Part shown: positions 56,991 through 64,000 of the stretch, in pieces
How the letters are laid out: each line of letters opens with the position of its first letter
How positions within the stretch are numbered: the first letter of the stretch is position 1
Origin: Lepidurus packardi
Taxonomy: Eukaryota; Arthropoda; Branchiopoda; Notostraca; Triopsidae
Assembly (NCBI GenBank): GCA_023053545.1
Contig: JAKZAN010000007.1
Coordinates: forward strand, 4,154,001-4,218,000
DNA: 64,000 nucleotides
Reading direction: 5' to 3'
Made by a program: the position numbers and the translations under genes
Notes under the pieces: model-generated
Databases searched by the model: none
The model's input: only the letters and a program-made list of their open reading frames with translations
What the model was told of the DNA's origin: nothing

Positions 56991-59580
56991 GCTCCACAAA
57001 ATCCCACGTTGCCATAAGCACTTGAATATTTGGCTAGATGGGGGGGAGCTTCGTTAGCAAATTGCGAAATTGCTCAGAGGTTATCGCCCGGAGATTGATA
57101 TGCTACAGCTTCCGTGTGGAGGGGTTTTAGGCATTTGGAATGCGAGCCAGAGCGCTGAAAGGGACTTTTGACTCTGAGCATTAGATCATTTTAAAGAGAT
57201 GGATTAGCGGACAGCCATGCGTTTTTTTCCCTTCACACACTTTTTTTTTTCGCTTACCGTATATTGGCAATGCAGTCCTATATATGTATAATACGTAACA
57301 GCCAAATAGTTTTCATTCGCAATACGTCCAAGTCCGTCAACAAGTGCTTTGAAATGCTTCATAAACCGGACAAGTCCTTCATGTGAAGTGGTTACATTTA
57401 TTACAAAACAAGCTCTTGAATGTAACGTTTTTCGCTCGGGGAACGTGAGTGAAGCTGATTATCATTGACCCTTGTGCATGTCAAGTACTTCCTTCTATAA
57501 CTTGCGAGCTCTGTTGGCGTTCAAATGGAAAGCCACAGGTTTCGTTCGCCACCACTTGGACTGTGGAATGCCATTTGCCCCATTTATACCCCAAATGCTA
57601 AGTTGTTAAAGGCATGTCATACCCTGATATGAAACAAAAAGGGGAAAAAAGCTCTTGAATAACTATGAATTGGAATTGAAAACTGCTTAGGCATAAAATA
57701 CTTGGAAATATTTACGAGCAGAATGATCAGGAAGCACAGTGCCCCGCCTCTTTTCTGGCCACTCTAGTTTAGCCTTGTTATTATTTGAAAACTATTTTCT
57801 TTCAAATATTTTCTTAATCTTGTATTTCTAGTCAACATAGATCGTAGCATATAATGCTTCTATAACTTTTAAAGGTGAACTGTAAAAATTCTGTAATTTA
57901 ATTGTAAACTATGCGATTTTTGGTACCGTTTCCTAATGAAAATACCGTTGGCAATAATATTTTAAAATAATAGTAAATATTTTTAACTTTGCCCATCTCA
58001 ATATTGAGTTATCTCCAAACTACGTTTTTTGCTATTCTTATTTATAATGTTCATCGTAAAATGTGCACATATTTTATTTCTATTTATTTTATTTTTATTT
58101 TAGTCTATTTTTATGTCTTTTCCAAAAATTTATTTTTCACCAGTGTAGTCGATTTATATTCTCATGTCAGGAAGAAACAGTACTTTTTTCAGTGATCGCG
58201 TGAAGTAAATGCGCCAAGATGGAATAAAAGGTTCTCAAGTTACATGATACATAGATTTATTGCAAACAATCATTGCGTCTGCGTACACATGCCTCCTGTG
58301 GGACAGCTCGGAATTATTCAGAGTGGAAAGCTCGTAGATGTACGAGAAATCATGAGCTTCCAATAGGGAAGATTTCGTAATTGGTCAAAAGTTAGTAAGT
58401 TAGCTACGTGCTACTCAAGGACGAACTCCGTATTCCATATTCATGTTGATTCAAGAGCTACGGACCCCCTAGTTGTGTTGTTGGGCTTGTCATACATACT
58501 GTTTTCGAAAACGTTAAGGGCCACTAAGGCTTTCTGCATGTTACTGATTATTGGAAGCAAAAAACGAAAAAGTATTGTCAATTATTCATCGCAAGTTGAA
58601 AAGGGAAATGAGGCTCCATTGCAGGAGTACTAAGGTAAATACCCTACATAAAAAACACCTTGTTTGGTCCAACATCTATTGCCCTGAACCATCCGGGAGC
58701 AATAACGTGTGCTTAACCAGGTTAGGTTAGTGAAGGTAACTCGGGGACAGTTACTTTATTAAGACAACGCACTGATGCTGCTCACGTACTGAGAAGACGT
58801 TGACTCGATGATGTAGTTTTACCTTAAAAGAGCAAGTCATATTCGTGTGTATGTGTTAAAAAGTTTGGCTAAATATAAAAAGGGACACCCCAAAACGCCA
58901 TTTTTTAGTATTGGAAACGCCATATTTGGTCCGACCGCTTCTCTCTCTCGCTCTCGTCTCGTTTTGTGTGAATCGTTGAATCATATGTGTGTGTAACCTA
59001 TTGCCCATGTCGTTACGTAGGTGGTTTGGGGTTACGGAATCCGTTTCTTTTTTATTGCTCTTGCAGCCATAAAATAAAAAAAACGCATGGTATGCTGCAT
59101 TACCTGTAAACAGAAAAATGTGTTATTTCAAGCCAATGGGGCAACGTTGTTGGTCATGTGGTAGCATTTGATCAGCAATGACGTAAGAGCTGTGCCAGTT
59201 TTCGGTTTCCTGCTTATTCTCCGAGAATTTTTGCGTTGGCTTCGAAACGCGAACCAAGGCAAAAAAGGTGATTCATTACCAGGGAATCTTGTGGATTCGT
59301 TGCGGCGCTTGCGGCATTCATTCTGTAAATGTGATTTCCGGTTGTGGAGAAGTCGCGAGACGAAAAAACAAGGATTTTTCCACCTATTCGGGCACGTTAA
59401 ATACCCCCACGAAAACTCACAGCACACGTAAAAAGGAACGTATTAAGACAAGGAGCGTATTAAGAGCTTGGTGAACGATATTGGGATATACACGCTCGGC
59501 AGTGCAGCGTTTTCAGAAGAGTTCCCCCCTTTGTCCACGTTGTCAAAACGTCGTGGCCAGCTATTAGCGAGAACGACGTC

Positions 59581-59634
59581 ATGGAAATGGACCGACTTGG
59601 CTGGAAATTCGCAGTAACCGTGCTACTTTTCCTG
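59581..59634 (+). CDS. signal-peptide first exon with donor, possible alternative start of the THSD4-family gene
   Basis: ATG at 59581 opens 18 codons, MEMDRLGWKFAVTVLLFL, followed by the strong donor GTGAGT in phase 0. The peptide has a charged start and a hydrophobic core, as in a signal peptide. The last recognised THSD4 exon (ending 49498) also ends in phase 0, so both could splice to the same downstream exon beyond this window. Alternatively it is the first exon of a separate gene to the right. Upstream lies a CRE-like GACGTCA directly before the ATG. Confidence 0.5.
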
Positions 59635-62600
59635 GTGAGTCCGCGACTTTATGTTGGAATGTTGTATTGCAAGACGTTTAGACGTGTTATGGAAATGAGA
59701 GCCTGAGTAGCCAAAAGTCCCCTGTGAAGTCAGGTTATGTCCCTATGTAAACGTCCCAGTTAGAAGAATCGAAGGCAAGTATCCGGTACTTTCCCATTAT
59801 ATGCCAAAGCAAACACTTTCCCCTGAAATCGTTGCGCTTTATCATATTGCGAGAAGGTGGAAAAAAAATTTCCCCTTGGTGAAAGAATCCCTCTTTTCAC
59901 TCTTGATCAGTTTTTTCGCTACTGAAAAAACTGCCAATTTAATCTGTCAAACCGATTCTAGCAAAGTAAACCCCGCGGCCCTGACAATATCCGAACGATT
60001 TGAAAGGACGCGAACGCGGTGGATAGAGGACTTGAAACAAGCTCAGGGTTTCCGGTTCCGGTTTATAATGTAACTCCTATGCTGTATATCAAACTGTTTG
60101 GCAGAAGAAAAAAGAATTTGTGTATATGTGTGTGACATGCGAAGGTTTAGAGGTTGTTAGGACTGTAGATTTTTCTTTTCTTTTTTCGACGTTCCTTTTT
60201 TGTCGAACATTATCGCAGCGAGAGTCATAAGCGTGACTCATGGGTTGAATTGAAAACTGCTATGCCAGAGATGATTACCTAAACATTAGCAAACATTATG
60301 CTAAGGTTGGTGGCATGGAAGTCATCTTATCGTCATCTCACTCATCTTAGCATCCCATCAGGCGACTGATTGCACGATGGGAACGGGGAAATTCTACTAA
60401 GCAATGTGTGCGCCGTTCGTTATGGTATGTGTAGCATGGCATAAGAGACGCGAAGGGGCTCTAGCAAGGGGGGAGGAGTATGCATGCATGTGTGTGTATG
60501 TAATATGTGTAGGGAGTAGTAAGGCATAGTACAAAAAAAGAGAAAAAAAGGATGAAAAGCTGACGTCATAGCTCAAGTCAGCGTTAGGTTTTTAACATAC
60601 ACCATGCAAGGCTGTGCCGGGCAGGCCATATAGTTTTTGGGGGTCTTTGCTAAAGGCAACGAGGCAACAACCAACCCAAGATATATATCCCAGGCTATGA
60701 TGTATTAATGTCGGTATGTGGTGCTGCTGCTGCTGCGGTGCGGTTTAGTGTACATGACCATATGGGCAATTGCATACCACTATAGCAACTTGTTAACTTG
60801 TTCCTTTTAACTTTACATGGCCATGCGATTCATGACTCCTAGCCGGGAACACTGACTCGCCCGGTTTTCTGTTTTCTGGCGTGTACACTCTGTACACTCT
60901 CTCCTTCAAATCACCCACCACATTTTTTATTTTTTATTTATTTTTTAGATAAAGGGGAAAATCCATTGCAGGTCTGCTCTCTTTATAGAATTTTCTTGGC
61001 CGGTTTCTGTTTTTCTTTATAAAAATTTACTTGGCTGGCTAGGGGGATATGCGCTAGTTCGGTAGCTATTTCAAGGGGAGGTATGGGTTAATACAAACTG
61101 TCCGCCGAGCTGGGTTTATTGGTAGAAGGGGATAATAGCCGCAGTAAAACTAAAATAGGTCCGGATGTAGGTCAAGGGTTCTGGTACATGAATTGCGGTA
61201 ACAGACTGGCCATTTGCCGAGGTGTGAAAGGGGAAATGCATCAAATCCCCATAACAACAAGGTGCGGTAAAAGAAGACAAAAAAGTTCTTACAAAACTGA
61301 AAACTGCCTTAGAAAGTCAGCACAAATCTATAATTTATACGCAAATCTTTGGTTTGGCGCTCATTGAGTTCTTTTCCTCTTCACGGCAGCAAGCATGGGA
61401 GCGATATTTATATATTCTGGTCTTAAATAAAAATCGTGGAAATTTTAGACCGCAGAAGCAGACAAATGTTGATTCCTGGAACAACATTTTGTCGTCACCG
61501 TGTCATGCTGGACAGGTCCAATATGCCTTTGTTGCCGACCAAACGTGTATTTATTTACACGACACGCTTTCTTAGCGGCTTGCTTTTTCTTCCCTTTTCC
61601 TTTGATGAACGCAATCCTGTTTCCTGCTACAGCATACGTACCCCTTTGCCTGGCAACATAATTCTTTTTTAAACGTAAACAAACGCATTACCCATTTCCG
61701 CGCCGTTTTGCATTTGACACAAATTAAGGTTTCTAATGGCCACCAAACGTTGACGTTATGCTAGTGCAAATAGAAATCAAGTGCAACAAAACTGTATTGA
61801 TCGATTCTTTTAACTTGGAGCAATGCGAGTGATGTTTCAAACCCAAGGTATTTCCAATTTCGCTCCTATTTTTTAAGGCGACCGGGGAAAATTTGATTCT
61901 CGTCACGTCGTGTTTTCCTGGGCTTCTGTTTGAGTGAAGCGCAAATTACGGAGAAAAGAGCTTAGAAGGCTTAGAAGGTTTGGAGTACGGGTAACGGGTC
62001 GGTGGTTCCCAAAATTGAGCCAAGGCGGGCTCCACAGTGACAGACGGTTTTCGATTTCCTCATCGTGTTCTTTTCATGGCCTGGTGCAGTTTTGGTGTTA
62101 CTTATGTGCGTATGACTGTCTGAATAAAAAATTAAAGAAAAAAACTCTAACCGAGTTGTATTGTGTTCTTTGGCGGGATAAAGTAGAGTTACTTAACTCT
62201 ATAATTTTTTCGGCTTATACTGTTTAGACAAGGGCATGAGTGGATCTGGAGAGTATATGTGGAAAGGGAGACAGAAAGAGGAGATCTAACCCCATGAAAT
62301 TCAATCTGGTTTGTAAAGCTTTTCTATGCTGACGAAAAACTTCAGCTTCCACTACACCAGACCAGCGTAGTTTTCTGCCTGCCAGGAACAAAAAAAATAA
62401 AATAAATGGGGCTTGTAAGTGAGAGTAAGTGTATCAGACAGATCTATTATTCCAATGGCGTTATAAATCGACGCAGGTCGCTTAGCGACTATAAGAGGTT
62501 AAGAAAAAAATTTACAGTTGAAGTTACGATTCGGGATCTTGGGAATGCATTAGAGAGGGAATGAGAGGGGAAATATGGGATCTCGTGTTCACTTCTAAAA

Positions 62601-64000
62601 GCAGCACACCAACACCCCCTCTTCTTTCCCATGTGATGCCTTGTAAGGTATTACCTTTTAACTTGTTACCCCAATTAGATTGGAATGTGAAATATGACAG
62701 GACTCTTTGCTCTGTGGTGGGTTAACCGCGATATATATTACCGCGCATACGTACATGTATTGCATATTTCCACTATTGAATATTTTCACTTTTCACTGAA
62801 GTGGATAAAATGTCGGGGGAACGTTACAAAACGTTCAAGTTAGAGATGGCCTTGGCTGTTTCTTGCTTTCTTTCCGAAATAGAAAAGTCATGTTCCTACT
62901 GGCGAATTATTTAGCGCCATCCAACATTGCGGATGGCAGAGAGAGACGAGAAATAGACTTCATGGATTCGCCTATTAGTTGGAGTTTCTGTGCAGCCGAC
63001 CCTGACCCACATGTTGGCAACGTAGAGTCTCTCTTTTCCCCATGTCTTCTCGTATCATTGTAATAGAAGCATAGTAAGCAGGAATGGAAGTCCAAGACCA
63101 AACACAAACATAAACAAAAAAATACGCGTTATTAAAGGACTTTTGCGCATCGCTGCATTTTAATATTTCTTTTTTCTTTAAAGGACAATTATTTCAAGCT
63201 GCTAGGGTGCTAGAAACTTTTTCATGGGGAAGTGTTTTCTCCAGATGTAGGAAAATTCGTCAAGTAAATTAAAAGCAGAGCAGGATTCCCCCCTTAGTTT
63301 GTTTCCAAGAGTCTGAAAAAGGCACCTAAGAAAAGAAAAAAGGGAGGCGAATTTATATGGAATAAATGGAATCGGGACTCGGTATTCTGCACGAGGCTTC
63401 CCAAGGATCCGTGGGTACTTTCCGCTTGTTTGCACGCTTTCCTGGCGAGGAGAACCTTTTCTAAGCGCCACTAACGGCATACTTGCTGAGCCAAACGTGT
63501 CGACCTTGTCACATGCAGTAAGGGGCGCTTCTCTTGGTCTAATTGGATAATTACTACCTGGACGCTCTTTCGCTTTTTTGTTCAGGAATAGCTCATTGCA
63601 GGCAAAGGGTGGAAACCTCATTTTCTTTCTCGCTAGACAATTATCTTTCCCAACTTTTGACTCGTGAAAAATCTTAAAGAAATATTTCGAATGTTGAGCG
63701 ATATTTCGCGACGCTTAACATTTAGCGATATAATAAGGCTAAGCGAAGTGGGTTTCTTCAGTTATTCGGGTATTAATTAGGTTGTTAGATTTTCAATTCA
63801 GATTTTTAAGTTTAAGGACTTTCGCTCGAAACCAACGTTTATTCTTAGGTTAGACGGGGCAAGTTAACTCTTGCCTGAGTTAACCCTACTTAAGTGAGTC
63901 GTCTAGAAACAACTCCGTTCAGGTTAACGAGCATTAACAGTTGATTGGGCTGTCCAATTCATGAGGTTGTTGCAACTCTCTTAACTTTAACGAGCACCAG
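59635..64000. other. non-coding right end, no gene seen
   Basis: Probably intron following the exon at 59581. A 139-codon minus-strand frame at 63202-63621 and several shorter ones show no recognisable domain, and I treat them as chance. No repeat family shared with the rest of the window was seen. Confidence 0.4.

Larger units (their letters stand above)
49499..59580. other. gene-poor region downstream of the last recognised THSD4 exon
   Basis: About 10 kb, probably THSD4 intron. I searched for the expected next cysteine-rich or spacer exon and did not find it. It includes a CTCF-like motif near 51819, a tandem duplication near 55500-55582, a minisatellite at about 56652-56990, and one minus-strand exon-like stretch at 55291-55392. 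From 54150 to 54400 there is a GC-richer patch with a TATA-like CTCTATAAGA, possibly a promoter, with no clear product. Confidence 0.4.

Noticed and set aside
63202-63621. 139-codon minus-strand frame at the right end
   Set aside because: No recognisable motif; its length falls within what chance gives in 64 kb.

Overview
This is a window of nuclear DNA from an invertebrate animal, most likely an arthropod and perhaps a branchiopod crustacean such as Daphnia. The evidence is: spliced genes with GT-AG introns, many only 49-110 nt long; animal protein families (SR splicing factors, CPSF6, ORP8, THSD4/ADAMTSL); an SR protein RRM closest to insect Rbp1; and AT-rich non-coding DNA with pogo-like and TTAA-flanked repeats. 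The species is an inference. I assembled the gene models by hand from splice sites, reading phase and remembered family sequence. No database search was run.

The left 24 kb is gene dense. Two SRSF3/Rbp1-type SR protein genes sit head to head (4956-6094 minus, 6841-8526 plus) across a 746-bp shared upstream region. The plus copy converges on CPSF6 (9040-13864, minus, 10 exons, 620 codons). CPSF6 is followed upstream on the same strand by an ORP8/OSBPL8 orthologue (14366-23983, minus, 13 exons, 879 codons). All four models close with every exon phase consistent. The first three act in nuclear mRNA processing: the SR proteins in splicing and export, CPSF6 in poly(A)-site choice. ORP8 is a lipid-transfer protein anchored in the endoplasmic reticulum.

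The right 40 kb is gene poor. It holds five consecutive exons of a secreted-type THSD4/ADAMTSL-family gene (36764-49498, plus) separated by introns of up to 5.5 kb. The start exon and the 3' part were not found. A signal-peptide exon at 59581-59634 has a donor in the same phase as the last THSD4 exon, so it may be an internal alternative start. A few isolated minus-strand exon-like stretches lie in the same region.

Mobile DNA explains much of the intron length. Three decayed pogo/Tigger-like elements (636-1259, 10271-11097, 16802-17655) carry remnants of a CENP-B-type helix-turn-helix start. A TTAA-flanked family has a 784-bp copy in an ORP8 intron and a striking foldback copy at 42688-43754 with two 442-bp arms that look identical. 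Two smaller hairpin elements sit in SRSF introns; removing one leaves an intron about the size of its paralogue's.
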